Assembly (NCBI RefSeq): GCF_026914185.1
Contig: NC_070566.1
Location: 3,410,001 to 3,474,000, forward strand
Length of the DNA: 64,000 nt
DNA from: Puccinia triticina
Taxonomy: Eukaryota > Basidiomycota > Pucciniomycetes > Pucciniales > Pucciniaceae
Direction of reading: 5' to 3'
The notes beneath the pieces were generated by a model, which was not told where the DNA came from, made no database searches, and worked only from the letters and a program-made list of their open reading frames with translations. The position numbers and the translations under genes are program-made. Positions within the stretch are counted from its first letter, which is position 1; every line of letters begins with the position of its first letter. Positions 21,790 through 33,635 of the stretch are shown here, piece by piece.

Positions 21790-24464
21790 TTTTTAATGGT
21801 TTTGGATTTGATTGGTCTTACCACAATGTAGAGACTAGTCATAGGTTGTCAGAAGTCATCATAGCTTGCTCGGAGTTGTTTGCAAACAATGGAACATTTT
21901 TTTGGTTGCACTCATTTGGAACAATCAACCAATCACAGTTTTCTTCTTTTGAAAAGTATCTCCAGTCACTCACTCTGGTCAAACTTGATCCCGTTCAACC
22001 TTCCCGGTCTGGAACCACCCGCTCTCCTCAAGATGTCATCTACTCGTTGTTAGGACTCGTTGTCTGTAGTTTTGAATGCCAGGTCTCACTGATGCTTGCT
22101 GGGATGCTTTGGCCATACTTCTACAGAGTTTTTGACGTCAGACAGCCCATTTTGGCGGGATGGCACCTTTTTCTTTGTCTAGAGTGATGCGATCAAACCA
22201 ACGGCATGACCGCGAGTAGGCTGACATTGGAGCCTTGCCAGTTTTTGATGGCGGGCAGCCCAATCTGGCAGGATTGCGCAGATCAGGTTATGCCCTAACT
22301 TAACAAAAGTCCCCCCTGGTGAGAGGCTCTCTGTGGCTGGCTGCGAAGCCGTCCCTCCTGCAGGGAGGGAATTGCGCATTATCCCAAATTTTACGCGGGA
22401 GCAGAAAGTTCATTTGGCTGAGAGGTTTTTAAAATTTTTATAGCTCCTCCCCCAGCCTTTCCACCAACACGCCTTATCTGTACCCTATGCTACTTTTCTT
22501 TCTCTACAATTTGGTCTACTCAGATTTTTTCTATCACAATCTGTTGACCTTTTCAAAAGATCAAAAATGCACAAGTCTTCCAAATGAGGCTCCACTTGTT
22601 TGGGACTCCAGGAGTTGTTTTTCTGGCTACAAGATAGATAAGTGGCTCAAATTCCTCGCAAGAACAGAACCTACAACTCTGTGTATTCAGTTTTTTTATA
22701 TTAGTTGGGATTTGTAGTGTAGTAGATCCTTTCTGCTCCTGCTTAAACCAAGACATAACTCATAAGCCTCCCCTGTGGAGAGCCCTCCGGTTGGGGTCCC
22801 CCAGACCCTCCGCCCAAGAGGCTTTTTTAAGCTAGGGTTATGCCTGACCAGTGCTTGACTGCGGCATAGCATGGGGTCAAGCCAACAAGCGGCCACCCAA
22901 AATTTTCAACCCGTGGTGTAGCCCCCTCTGAGGTTTTGCAAAGAGTGTCACAGTGTGGGATCACATAAGCAGTTGGTGTTGAAACTCCATATCTCTCTCT
23001 CCTGTTTTCTCTCCCTTTTGCCCATATGTCACTCCCTTCTCTCCCTTCATATGAATATGCAGTTCCACCTTCTGCCCACAACCTAGCCCCTAGTTGTAAT
23101 ATTCATTGTGCACATCCTGACAATGAAACATCATCAGTTTTGGCACCTTTTCCCTGAGACCATTGAGTCTCTTGTAGTGAGAGCATTTTTCCCTCTCACA
23201 AACCAGCAGCTTAGCCCTCTATGAGGGCTTCCTTGTTTTCTTCTCTGCCTCAACCTTTTTTCCTCAGGCTTGTTTTTCACTCTTCCCTCTGGCTCCGAGT
23301 CCAAAATTCATCAGTTGGCAAGCTCTTAGTCCAGGTTAGAGAGAAGCTGAACTCTCTCCTGGGCTAGTGGAGGACTTCCCGTCGCCTAAAAGGCTTGATT
23401 TCAAGGAGGCTGCTAAACCTTGTTTGCTGGTGAAAACTCGATATCAATCAAATTTCACCAGCCAGTAAGGTTTAGCCTGTCCCTCTAGAATAAGCAATTT
23501 AGCCGATGGGAAGTCCTCCAGTTTGCCAGGTGGGCACCAATTTCCTTTCTGCTCTTTTTTCTTATCATTACAGTCGTAATAGATAGAGAAGCTGAAATCT
23601 CTCCTGGGCTAGTAATGCAAACATGTGTGGTTTCTAGAATTTGAGCCTCTGTGACTGTGCCAGCTTCCCAGGTCCTCAGTGAAGAGTCCAACAGGAATCT
23701 TACACCCTGGTCATAAAAAATGGGGTTTCCCTTTGAGAAAATGCATGTTAAGTTACATAGGTACCCTTAATTGCACCATGTAGGCTTATAATAAATTAAA
23801 TCACGTTGACGATTACATTCCACTCTTGCATTTCACAACCTGATTTGTACAACCCTGTGAATTTCACACCCCCTCAAACCCCAAAATTGGGGGCCATGCC
23901 CTCGTAAAAAATAACAAAATGAGACGATTGGGGAATATCTCGACGACTAGCCAGTCGCGGCATTGCAATTGGGAAAACGACAGCCAAAAATGCCACAACC
24001 ACAGAGTTGGTCAAGGCAGCTGTTAGAGCGGAGCCGTTTAACAAGTCCCAAAAATAAAGAGTGCTGGTGGACCCCCGAGCCGGGTAGGGTTTTCCCCGGC
24101 GTGGCTTAACCAGGTTTTGCTGGCGGCTCTGTACAGCAGCGCAGCTGAAGTGATTGATGACATTCTGGAACAGGAGCCGGGGGGGATCATGGGATGGATG
24201 GGTTGAGGTGGTTTGGCACTGCAGAGGTGTTGGATCCCGAGAGTGCTTTGTTGTGAATCCAAGCCCCGAACTCCCTCGACAGTATCCTCCAGCGTCGACA
24301 CCCTACCACGCTCAGCAAGAACCATCAACTGAGAACAGCACGAGTATGAGTTCGCGCCACGAGAGGGCTTACGACCGAGGCCGAGCCGACCGTGAGCCTG
24401 GCCCGAGCAGGCGGCCACAAGCCCGGAGCAGCAACCGGGAGTCCGAAGACGCGGCGGATCCGCC
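21759..24464 (+). repeat. Tandem segmental duplication, copy 2 (~2.71 kb)
   Basis: Same unit as 19045-21758. It continues without a break into the full FHA gene, so copy 2 is the one joined to the functional exon. The second AGTGGAGG MITE lies at 23365-23522. Confidence 0.93.
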
Positions 24465-25466
24465 ACGCAGACGCAGATCGGTTTCGAGAGACAACGGCCT
24501 GGCTGGAAGCCGGGAACCACGACGCTATCGCTCCCGGTCTCCCAACCATCCACCCCGACGCAGCTCTCGCTCTCCAGCCAACCATGCAGCGTCGCAAGAT
24601 AGGCCGCGACCTCATCGACAGCGCTCGCGATCCCGCTCCCCCCCAAGAACAAGCTCGATCCACAAAGACCGTCGTGAACTGGTGTCGCAAGATCGGCAAT
24701 CGACGAACTCGCCAGCTCTCGTAACGTCTCGCCATAAAAGACCCGAAAGTCAGCAGCTCGATCGGAAGCAAGAAGAAGAAGAAGAGGAAAAAGCGGAGGA
24801 GGAGGAGTTTGCGGGGGCGAAGGATGAGCCGAACTTTAACCCGTCGGGCAAGCTAGCGGCGGAGACGAAGACGTTCAAGGGGGTGGTGTTGAAGTACCAC
24901 GAGCCGCCGGAGGCGCGCAAGCCGACGAGCAAGAACTGGCGGCTGTACGTGTTCAAGGGCAAGGAGCAGCTCGACCTGTTCCACATCCATCGCCAGTCCG
25001 CGTATCTCTTCGGCAGAGACAGGGTCGTCGTCGATATCCCGATCGACCATCCCTCGAGCTCTAAACAACACGCCGTGATCCAGTTCCGGCAGATCTGCTC
25101 GACCAACGAGTTCGGCGACTCCAAGACCCTCGTCAAGTTCAGTCCGCTCTCCTATACTCTGTCTCGTTCGGAAAAAACTCCACTGACCTTCATCCGCCCT
25201 CCACTCCTCTCAGGCCATTCATCATCGACCTCGAATCGGCCAACGGAACCTTTGTCAACGGAACCAAGATCCCAGACTCACGATACTACGAACTCCAATC
25301 CGGCGACGGTCAGTCTCTTCTTTCCCCCCTCCACACGCAAGATTCCGTGCACCCACTCTGTCGCGTCCAAGGCTTATCAAATCTATTTCCCTCTCTCCCT
25401 CTCCCCCTCGTAGTTATCAAATTCGGATGCAGCACGCGAGAGTTTGTGCTCATTCCAGAGACCTAG
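24346..25466 (+). CDS. FHA-domain protein of the SNIP1/Pml1 family (pre-mRNA retention and splicing)
   Basis: Yeast Pml1 and human SNIP1 belong to the RES complex, which joins the activated spliceosome and holds back unspliced pre-mRNA. Exons are 24346-25136, 25214-25308 and 25414-25466, giving 312 residues in frame. An Arg/Ser-rich N-terminus (about residues 1-120, with RRRRSVSRD and RYRSRSPN) precedes a short acidic Glu run. The C-terminal FHA domain follows, with YLFGRDRVVVDIPIDHPS, the phospho-threonine-binding SSSKQHA and, after intron 1, ESANGTFVNG. It ends TREFVLIPET. The start was chosen at MSSRHERAYD; an in-frame ATG exists at 24154 but gives an atypical extension. The first exon was partly duplicated upstream. 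Confidence 0.9.
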
Positions 25467-25654
25467 AATACACTTCTCCATTTTTTATTCCACAAAGTTT
25501 TGTTCCAGTACCCAGGAAAAACTTACATTTCCGAATGGATGAAAGTGGGTGGGTTCACGTGGAAAGGGTTGCAGCCTATATACCAGGCAGAGAAAATACC
25601 CCAGGTGTATATACAAAGATAGGGGGTCTTGCCTTGACCCAAAATGCCAGTCAC

Positions 25655-25844
25655 AGTGGAGGACTTCCTGTCAAGTCTGGGAGCCTCCCAGATCTCAATT
25701 TACACACCCATACTCTTAATTTTTGGAAGAAGGGAAAATGTTTTCCTAACCCTACAGCTCATGACTTTCATGTGCACTGATTGTTGGAGGTCTTGATTTA
25801 GGAGTTTCTAGAGCTCTCTAAATGCCAACGGGAAGTCCTCCAGT
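25655..25844. mobile_element. Small MITE, AGTGGAGGACTTCC family, copy 3
   Basis: 190 bp with inverted ends AGTGGAGGACTTCCTGT and ACGGGAAGTCCTCCAGT. It is nearly identical in its interior to the copy at 39227-39433. No coding capacity. From 25845 to 26370 there is a short AACTTAAC/AAGTCCC relic (26030-26100) and no gene. Confidence 0.75.
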
Positions 25845-26374
25845 ACTTGTTAAGTGAGCAGCAAAGATAGAAACTATTATCAAACTGCGGAGCAGTGAAG
25901 ACAGCTTGAATTCCCCAAGGGGAGGAAGAAAGCAGCTGTGCCAAGTTGAGCTGATGGCTTTCTCTTAGATGAGAGTGTTCCAGCAGTAGGCAGGGCGGCC
26001 AGAAGAGAGGCTCTACTAGACACTGGGCTAACTTAACTAAGTCCCTCTATTGAAGGGGGGACACTGTCCCGCAGGGACCCTCCCAAGGAGGCACTTAGAC
26101 CCTATGTCCAAGTTCAGGCTGACAGAATCAGAACTATGCCATTTTTCAAACCTTTATACGTTGCTATATGTCGCAAGGGTTAGCTCAAATCTTAGCTTCT
26201 TGCTACTTTGGCTGAGGCTTAGCTCAGCCCAGTGTGGTTGAGTTTGAAGCCTAAGCTAGCTAGCTGCGAGCTACACTAGCCACCGGTAAACATGCTCTAA
26301 ATGTTATAAGTTAATAGTTGCATTGTCGTATAATCCACTGCTGCTCTCTACTTTAATGTTCATTTTAATCACCG

Positions 26375-26520
26375 ATCCCCATGGCTATTACATTTTCTTT
26401 TTTGATAGTTGGTTGCGTTTGTTGTTGTACATAATTTTTTTGTCACACTTTTCGCAGATCGTGCAGCAACCATACTCCTTTATGCTTGTTTAGGCTACTG
26501 TCAGGTTTGCGTTTGGCGGG
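26375..26520. repeat. Dispersed repeat shared with the right edge of the window
   Basis: Contains CCCCATGGCTATTAC, GGTTGCGTTTGTTGTTGTACATAAT and CTTGTTTAGGCTAC. The same landmarks in the same order are at 63930-64000. Confidence 0.6.
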
Positions 26521-26586
26521 ATGTGTGGGAACGGGGGTTTTTGTAGGGTTTTTCTACGATTTTTCTACGGTTTTTCTACGATTTTT

Positions 26587-28489
26587 CTAAAGGGTCAAGT
26601 TCCCCTCTCTTGTGAGCGTGAAGATGTGGTCGCCGATGACTCGCGCCTGGAAGCCGGTCGCGCAGTACTCGAAGTAATCTAGGAAGAAGACGAAAAGCAG
26701 GGTAAATCGTTACCCCCCGTTATATCCCTCTCTCTCTTTCTCTGCCCGCTGTTGGTTTTTTGCTGGGAGAACTAGGATGGATGAGGGGGAGGGGGGACGT
26801 ACAGATCCATTTGCGTTTGAAGATCTGGATCCGGTGCGGGTTGTCAGCGAGTTCAGGGTACGTGTGCAGCAAGCAGGGTGCGACCAAGCGGTCGAAGTTG
26901 TCGGTGAACCGGCGCTCCCATTCGCGCAAGGTGCGTGCATAATCTGTGCAGCCCCGTGCAAGTCTCTCAGTGTCCAGTGGTTCTGTGTGTCAATCTAAGG
27001 GGGAGAGGTAGGGCACTGACGGGGGCCGATGTTCTGGACCGAGTCGATCAGCAGCCGCTGGCTAGAGCCCTTCGCGATCGCGTTGGTCATGAATGTGACT
27101 GAGGGCAGGATCCCGCCGGGGAAGATCCACTTACGGATGAAGTCGACTTCTCTAAGAAAGAAAAAAAAAAGAAAAAAAACCCCGGCAGCTCAGTGTAAGA
27201 CGTCATCATCCTTCAGCCCGGATTGTAGGGAAAGACACAGACTTGACGTAGCGGTCGAAGCGGGATTCGGGGATGGTGATGACCTGGAAGACGGCGATGC
27301 CGGAGAGCGGGTGCAAGCACTGATGGACGACTGCGAAGTAGCTCTCGAGGAACTCGATGCCGATGCTCTCGATCATCTCGATCGAGACGAGGCGATCGAA
27401 TTTTGTGTGCTTGAACCTGGCGGGCAAGTCGCGGTAGTCGAGCAGATGGACGACGATGGAGTGTTCGAGGCCGGCCTGGCGGATGCGGGCCTCGGCGAGC
27501 GCCTTCTGCTCGACCGACAGGGTCACCGTGTCCACCCTGCACCCCGTCCGCTCGACGGCCCGGATCGCGAAGCTGCCCCAGCCCGAGCCGATCTCGAGCA
27601 CCCGGTCGCCCCTCCTGATCTTGGCCTGATCGATGATCAGGTCGAGCTTGGCGTACTGGGCCGTCTCGAGCGGGTCCTTCGTGCCCTTGCCAGCCGCCCG
27701 ATCGTCTGCTCCCTGGTCTGCGCCCGGGCCCACAAGATCGCCGTCCGGGCCCCCGAGGGAGGGGGGGAAGTAGGCACACGAGTAGGTCATGTCCTTGGAC
27801 AGGAAGGCCTCGAAGATCCCGTTGGACAGGTCGTAGTGGGCAGAGATGTTGGAGATGGTGTTGGAGATGGTGTTGACGAAGCGCGAGTTCATGAGGGTGT
27901 TGAGGGAGCTGAAGAGGGACGCGCTGAGCATGGACATCTCGGACAAGTGGGCCCGATTGAGGATGAAGATCTGGGGGGAGCAGGCATACAAGGATCAGTC
28001 AAGCAAGGTAGACGAGAGAGTTGGGCAGGAGGGGCGGACCTTGAAGAGCGAGTCCAGACGGTGGACGTGGATGTCGCCGACCATGTATGCCTCGGCGAAT
28101 CCGATGTCGCTGAGCAGGAACATGCGGAGCCAGAAGGCGTCGTTGCGGACATCGATGACTGCCACGAGCTCGTCGTTGGTGACTGGGTGGACCTTGGAGC
28201 GGCCGAAGACGAAGCTCTCGGCCGGGGTGGTCAGCTTGATCTGGCCATGCTCGATCCTGCTCATCAGCGAGACGATCGTCTTCTTGGCTGCGCTCCTCCA
28301 GGAAGATGCCCGGTCAGCCAGCTAGTCAGTCAGTCGGCAGCTTGAGAGAGACGTACCCAGTGCGACGAGCGGGTAGAAGGTGGTGGTGCTGACGATGGCT
28401 TCCTTGAGCCGGAGGAGCGAGCGGCTGGTGAGGGCGAGGATGGATGAGGAGTGGGCATAGTTGGTTGTCTGGAGATAGTCGTCGTCCAT
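26587..28489 (-). CDS. Cyclopropane-fatty-acyl-phospholipid synthase (SAM-dependent)
   Basis: This family transfers a methylene group from S-adenosylmethionine onto the double bond of an unsaturated acyl chain in membrane phospholipids. Six exons, 28357-28489, 28040-28287, 27243-27970, 27021-27151, 26803-26943 and 26587-26678, sum to 1473 nt and give 490 residues with no frame break. Landmarks are an N-terminal region with KIFILNRAHLS and HYDLSNGIFEAFL, the motif SCAYFPP, the SAM-binding loop VLEIGSGWGSF (about residues 251-261), LLDYRDL, SIEMIESIG, and C-terminal KWIFPGGILPS, IGPHYARTLREWE and FEYCATGFQARVIGDH. A low-complexity Gly/Asp linker sits just before the SAM fold. The gene is convergent with the FHA gene. 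The long plus-strand frame across it is antisense. Confidence 0.93.
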
Positions 28490-28897
28490 CGTGGCTGTTG
28501 CTGGCTGGAGTTGGCCTCGATCATGTGTCTCCCTGCATGCAAATCTCCAGAACTATAAATCCTCCCATCTTCTGCAGAACTCGGACAGCTCCAGCTCGCA
28601 CAACAGCCACTGAGCTAGGAATTCACCACATCAACAATTGTTTTACAACAGCAGGAAGAAATGCGCGTCACCCCAAACCAGTCTTACTTATTTATCTTCA
28701 AGAGGAACAACCTGTGTTCTCTACCTGTTTTTTCTCTTTTATACTTTCATCAAGCAGTTATGTGGATTTGAAATATGGATCAAGTCTTCATATCTTTACA
28801 ATTTTTTATCACTGCTGGTTGAGGTTCAAGGTAACCATTTGAAGGCGTTTATATTTACCACACCTTTCTTTTTTGAAAGATGACCAAGATTTCTCTT
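28490..28897. promoter_or_regulatory. Upstream region of the cyclopropane synthase gene
   Basis: About 400 bp between the synthase start and the left TIR of the Tc1-like element. I see no clear TATA box and no gene. Confidence 0.3.
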
Positions 28898-28899
28898 TA

Positions 28900-28924
28900 T
28901 TGTCTTTTTCAAGAAGCTTGGACA
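28900..28924 (+). repeat. Left terminal inverted repeat of the Tc1-like element
   Basis: 25 bp identical in inverse orientation to 35862-35886. It contains the AAGCTT palindrome and is preceded by TA. An AATATTTTTT stretch follows, also seen inside the left end of the 410-bp derivative. Confidence 0.85.
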
Positions 28925-29292
28925 AATATTTTTTTATTTGTTCTCGCAAATCCATCCAAAGTACATACAAACCTGCTTTCTGAAAAGCCCAAGTGCAGAA
29001 AATCCCAGGCGGGTTTGGCCCCACTTGAGACTGCGTGCTGAAGCATGCCACATGACCTGCCCAACCACCCCTGAACCCAGAATTCCAAAGGCCTGCTCAA
29101 GATCACGCAACCCCAATCGCTGAGGTTTCCGACGAAGTGGTTCGGACGAAGTGGGTCGCTCACTGGGGTTCACGGAGCTCTACTGGTGCAGGCATCGTTC
29201 TCCCCCCCCTCTCTCTCGTTTCCCTCCCCATTGTCTCAATTGCGGCACCTATCAGCTGACCACTATCATTCGCTCCTATTTGCAGCTGAACG

Positions 29293-31040
29293 ATGCGCTA
29301 CCGCCCTTACCAAAAACCATGTCCGCAGGCATCAGCACCATCGTTAGCACAAATTCATCCGGAGGTCTGCGAGCATCTCCATCCGGATCTCATGGGTCCG
29401 CAAACCTATGCCTACCACAATCAGATTCACCCAAATGGCTCCGGCTCGGCATCACTTTCCGGCATGCCCCCTCAAGCTTCGACCCCTGTTTACCCGGATT
29501 TGGTCCACCCAAAGTTCCACGAACGCTCTCTGGTGCCCACGGGATGGAATGTGGAAGATTCTCAAACCTCCCGATCGGATTTCGAAGAATTACCTACTGA
29601 TGTCGTCCCACTCCCACCTCCGCCACCAGCGCAGGCCGCCGTGGTTGACGTCCCATCTTGTTCTGTCCTGCCAATGACTCCACGTATGTTTGACTGCCAC
29701 ATCACTGTTGTGGTTTACTGCTCGAAGAAGAATAAGCAAAAGCAAGACGTTTGGAAGTCGATAAGAACACCCAAAGATTGTTGGATCACGTTTGACTGCA
29801 GATCAATTGACTACGAATCCTTCCATCAATTGGTCGCTGACGAGTGCTCAAAGACTTACACCAAAATGCCGAAGTTGGTCTACAAGGGGACAATCGCCTG
29901 CCCACCGACTATATCTTGGACCGCCCACATTTGTCGGAACAAACAATGGCTGATGTCTTCTCCAAAACCAATGACCAAACAAGGCCGAATTTGCTGCGTG
30001 GATCCAAGCAATCACGGTTTTCAGCGTCAAAAACGGTGGGATTGTTGCCAAGATGAGCAACCCCGGCGACAAGATCGTTCAGGCAGCAAATGAGGATTTG
30101 CTTTCAGAGACGGTCCGGCGGAGTGAGGCTCGGGAAGCCACTTTGGCGGCGCAATTGCAGGGAAGTTCCTCGGGTTTGGCTCCTTTGGGGTTGATGGGCG
30201 CGGACGATTCTGATGTGAGTATGAGACCGACCAGTTTTTGTATGATACCAACCAGTTTTTCAGTCAGTGGGCCAACAAGACTTACAGTGCAAATTTTGTC
30301 TCTCAACTGGCATTTATACTTAGGGAGATTCATGCGATGAAGAATTTCAGGCACGGGCAATTATCAAAGAAGATATATTCAACAGATACAAAAGGAACAC
30401 CAGTGTTGACGCCGTCCACCCAATCTACCCCGATCCGACCGACTTTAACAGATACATCATTCTCACTCCGGGGAACGTGGCTTTATGGGCCAAAGCCATC
30501 GTAAGTGGCAGAATCACTTACTTTACGTTTGTCTTGCAGAACCTGACAGACCAAATGTGTTTTATGCAGCATCAAAAGCATCCAGGTGTTAGTGTTGTAT
30601 CTCCACCGACCACGCTCAAGTTTTACAATTGCAAGACCAAGAAATCTGCGCCGCTGGGCGGCTCCCCGAGTGTGCCCGCCCCGCAGATAAATACATCCGA
30701 GATTGTGGCAACGGTGATTGCGGCCTACCAAGCGACCATGGCAAGCCAAGGAACGACAGGAACGACTCGCGGGCCGTCCCCGCCATCTGACGTGGCGGAC
30801 CCACCCGCGGCTGAAAACCCGGGGGTGTTGGCGGATTACTTGAGGTTTGCGGGGGTCACCAATACCGAAGAGACATTGCGAATCTTGGAGCGCAAAGATA
30901 TTGACAGCTACAAGATGTTTGCCAATGGCTACATGCCCGAGGCCGATTTGAAGGACCTGGGATTAACCAAGGGGACACTGGCAAAGCTCCGCAACAATGT
31001 TCGACAACATCAACGCAGCCTTGTGCGAGAGACGGAATAG
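29293..31040 (+). pseudogene. Passenger gene 1: SAM-like-domain protein with one frame break
   Basis: Exons 29293-30214, 30324-30500 and 30570-31040 encode about 522 residues once a single-base excess near 29980 (an AAA in ATGACCAAAC) is allowed for. Order: Pro-rich N-terminus (PLPPPPPAQ); a conserved middle with ITFDCRSIDYESFHQLV, ISWTAHICRNKQW and, after the break, KAEFAAWIQAITVF; a region with YPDPTDFNRYIILTPGNVAL; a Pro/Ser/Thr linker; and a C-terminal helical block ADYLRFAGVTNTEETLRILE...LKDLGLTKGTLAKLRN that resembles a SAM protein-interaction domain. The last intron may use either of two in-phase acceptors 30 nt apart. It is paralogous to passenger gene 2, which converges on it. Its function is unknown. 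Confidence 0.7.
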
Positions 31041-31994
31041 TTCTTGTCTTACACCCATCATCTCTCCTAGTCATCGATCTAAGTGTTTCTCTCCCTCAGG
31101 CGTTCTCCCTGTCTTTGAATCCTGCGAAAGAAGGTGTTTGGCTTATCCAAAAATATAAAAACCAAAATGTCTGGACACGCGCGAAGAAATTTCATTCCTT
31201 GCGCGTGTAGTCACTGTCTTGTCTCTGTTTTCTTTCCCGGGACCTCTGAAAAAATATAAATACTGACTTCTGGTTGAAAGCGATGAATATCTTGTTTGGA
31301 TCTGAGCGTACATTGTCTGCTGTGTCTTATTGCTTTTTTTGTGCCCATGGCCTCTGAGTCTGTCTGCACATTCCAAAACGCAAAAACATTTCTTTTGAAG
31401 CAATAAATATCCTGGATTTGAATGTGGAAATTATCTTGCTTGCTTGCTTGCTTGCTCTCCGCGCACTCTCATCACCAGCCAAAAGTGGCGACTTGCTTGC
31501 TCTCCTCACCAGCCAAAAGTGGCGACTTGCTTGCTCTCCTCACCGTGTCCTCTCCACTCCATCAAAGTGAATATGACTTTGAAGATGTTTGCATGCACTT
31601 CATCCAAATCCAAAGAAATGAAAGATGAACTTCTTGCATACTCACCGCTCACGCTCAGTGAAGTGATCACAGGGAAAAAGCATGGGACTTATTCCAAAGC
31701 TGATAGCAAAACCGAGTATTTGGGTGTGTGGCGCAAGGCTTGGTTTTTTGGACACTCACTCACAACATTGCATTCATTGAAAATCTTTGAAAACATAATA
31801 GAGAGGAAAACATTTGGTTCTGTATACGTGCGGAAAGCTTTTGGTTTTCAGGTCAGAGAGAGAGATAGATAAAACAAAGTTAGCTACTTCGCTACTGACA
31901 TTTAGTTTTCAGGTCAGAGGGATGAAACTTTGCTACTGTGGACTTCGGTGGCAATGAGAAGCGGGCAAAAGTATGATGGAATAGTGGAATCTAT
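31041..31994. other. Region between the 3' ends of the two passenger genes
   Basis: No gene was assigned. It contains a short GCTTGCTTGC run near 31440 and a roughly 33-bp repeat with CCAGCCAAAAGTGGCGACTT occurring twice (31476-31530). It presumably holds both 3' UTRs. Confidence 0.5.
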
Positions 31995-33471
31995 CTATTT
32001 CTTAGATTTTACATCGGCTTCCAACAGCGCAACCCCCTCACAAAGGAGCCGGGCGGTCCCAATAGGGAAGCCCAAATCAAGCAACTCGTCTTCGCTAGTA
32101 CTTCGAAAGAAGGTCCATTGGATGATCCCATGATAGCACAATAGCCGACGGGTCCCAGAATCATCGTTATGAATTCTGGCCACATCGAGGAACCTTTCCA
32201 AACTGACGGCTCCGGCCTGCAAGTGGGCAGGTTTGGGCCCAAGCGGGATCCTTCGTTGAGTGAGGTTGACGTGTGAAGCCGGACGACGCAATGAAGTAAC
32301 ATTGGACCCAGGGAGAGAGACCACACGGCGCGCTCGGGCTGGGAGAGGTCCAGCAATGATCTCAATCTCGTCGGCAATGGCAGTGGGGCGGTCTTGAGCC
32401 CGGGTGGGCGGAGCCAAGGGGGTGGTGTGGGGGGCGGAAGGACCGTTGGTGTGGTTCGCGTTAGTCCCCGCAGCGTGAGTCTTTGGTGCAGAAGTACCAT
32501 TGGTCGTGGGATTTGCATTCCCTTGATGGGCCGAACCGCTGGCTCCCGTCCATTTTTGCTACCAAGCACCGAGGAGATACCAATAAATAATGATTCCGAA
32601 CGTGTCTTCCAAATAAATCATCACTTACTTTTTTATTACCTGAGTCCAAAAGCGTGGTGGGGGTTGTGGGGGCCCGATGGCCCAACCCGCCGGGGGCTGT
32701 TGACTTCTGTATGATTTAAGGCGTGCAAACAAACAACAGGAAGATTGGTATCTTCTCGGTGCTTGGGTGAACGGAGAAGGACTGACCTTGAACTTCATTG
32801 CGCCTGGGGTGGTCAACGCCATTGCGGGCTGACGAACCTCATCGGCGTCCATCGGATGGCCTCGTTTTTGGGTGTTTGTCTGCCCGGGGGTTGACTGATT
32901 TAAGGAAGACAATGCATCAGCGACCGCAGATCATCTTATCTATTGTTAGCATCAGGGAAATCAGAAAAAGAGCTCACATTGCCGTGAGCTTCCTTTGGTT
33001 GACGCATAATCAACTTAAAAACCACAGGATTGGGAAATAAGTCATATGCAGCCTCCGCAAATTTGGTGAACGATGCCGGGCCGCCAATCAAAATCCTATT
33101 TTTAATCGTGTAGTCCGCATGTCCAGATAGTGTTACCTGCCAGGCAATGGCTCCACTTTTGTTTCCATCTCGCAAAAGCTGAAAGAGCAATCCTTATGAC
33201 CCCGGGGAATAAATTCCAAGACCTTTGTTTGAAAATTGTCCCAAGTTATCGAAAGAAGATCAACTTGCAGTGACCCTATGTCTTGGATGGGGGATATGAT
33301 GGTCCAAGGCGGCGGCGCTGGGGAAAAACTACAATCTGGGAAGTTTGGCTTTTGATGATTCTCGATAAAAGCCAAGTAGTCCACACATATGGACGCAACA
33401 CGGGGTGATCTGACAATGTTCTCCCCCGCCTGGGTCTCGGGGCATAGAATTCGGCTTGATTCTTCGGACAT
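31995..33471 (-). pseudogene. Passenger gene 2: paralogous SAM-like-domain protein with one frame break
   Basis: Exons 32978-33471, 32787-32894, 32629-32706 and 31995-32558 (minus) give about 414 residues once one missing base near 33175 is allowed for. The first exon length is 494 nt, and all later exons are multiples of three. Landmarks parallel passenger 1: VDLLSITWDNFQTKVLEF, IAWQVTLSGHADY, ASFTKFAEAAYDLFP, ALTTPGAMKF, a Pro/Thr/Asn-rich linker, and a C-terminal SAM-like block LERFLDVARIHNDDSGTRRLL...ELLDLGFPIGTARLL. The start is MSEESSRILC. The order of blocks, not high identity, is what links the two. Function unknown. Confidence 0.7.
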
Positions 33472-33627
33472 ATCTAAGGCCTTGCAAAGAAATCATCAAG
33501 AAGAAATAGTCGTTAACAAAGGCAGACCAAAATAAGTGGATGACACCCACTTGGACAGTTAAAGAGCAGGCTGAGGTCGGGCTTGGTCAGGATCCGATAC
33601 TAATATTTGGGTGTGCATCTGTGCCCC

Positions 33628-33635
33628 TTATATAC
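33628..33635 (-). promoter_or_regulatory. Possible TATA box for passenger gene 2
   Basis: GTATATAA on the minus strand lies about 160 bp upstream of the ATG at 33471. From 33640 to 34290 there is no other gene, only two similar GTGATAGNGNTCTGG stretches near 33893 and 33985. Confidence 0.4.

Noticed and set aside
19045..24464. Tandem duplication as a pure assembly artefact
   Set aside because: The two copies differ by several indels and substitutions and join at a precise breakpoint, which argues for a real duplication. Haplotype mis-joining remains possible and is noted in the finding.
24038..24652. 204-residue minus-strand open frame
   Set aside because: It is antisense to the RS-rich first exon and upstream region of the FHA gene; its length reflects the GC-rich composition.
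27029..28345. 438-residue plus-strand open frame
   Set aside because: It is antisense to the cyclopropane synthase gene, whose six exons sum exactly in frame and contain the SAM-binding motif. The plus frame has no domain and runs across those introns.
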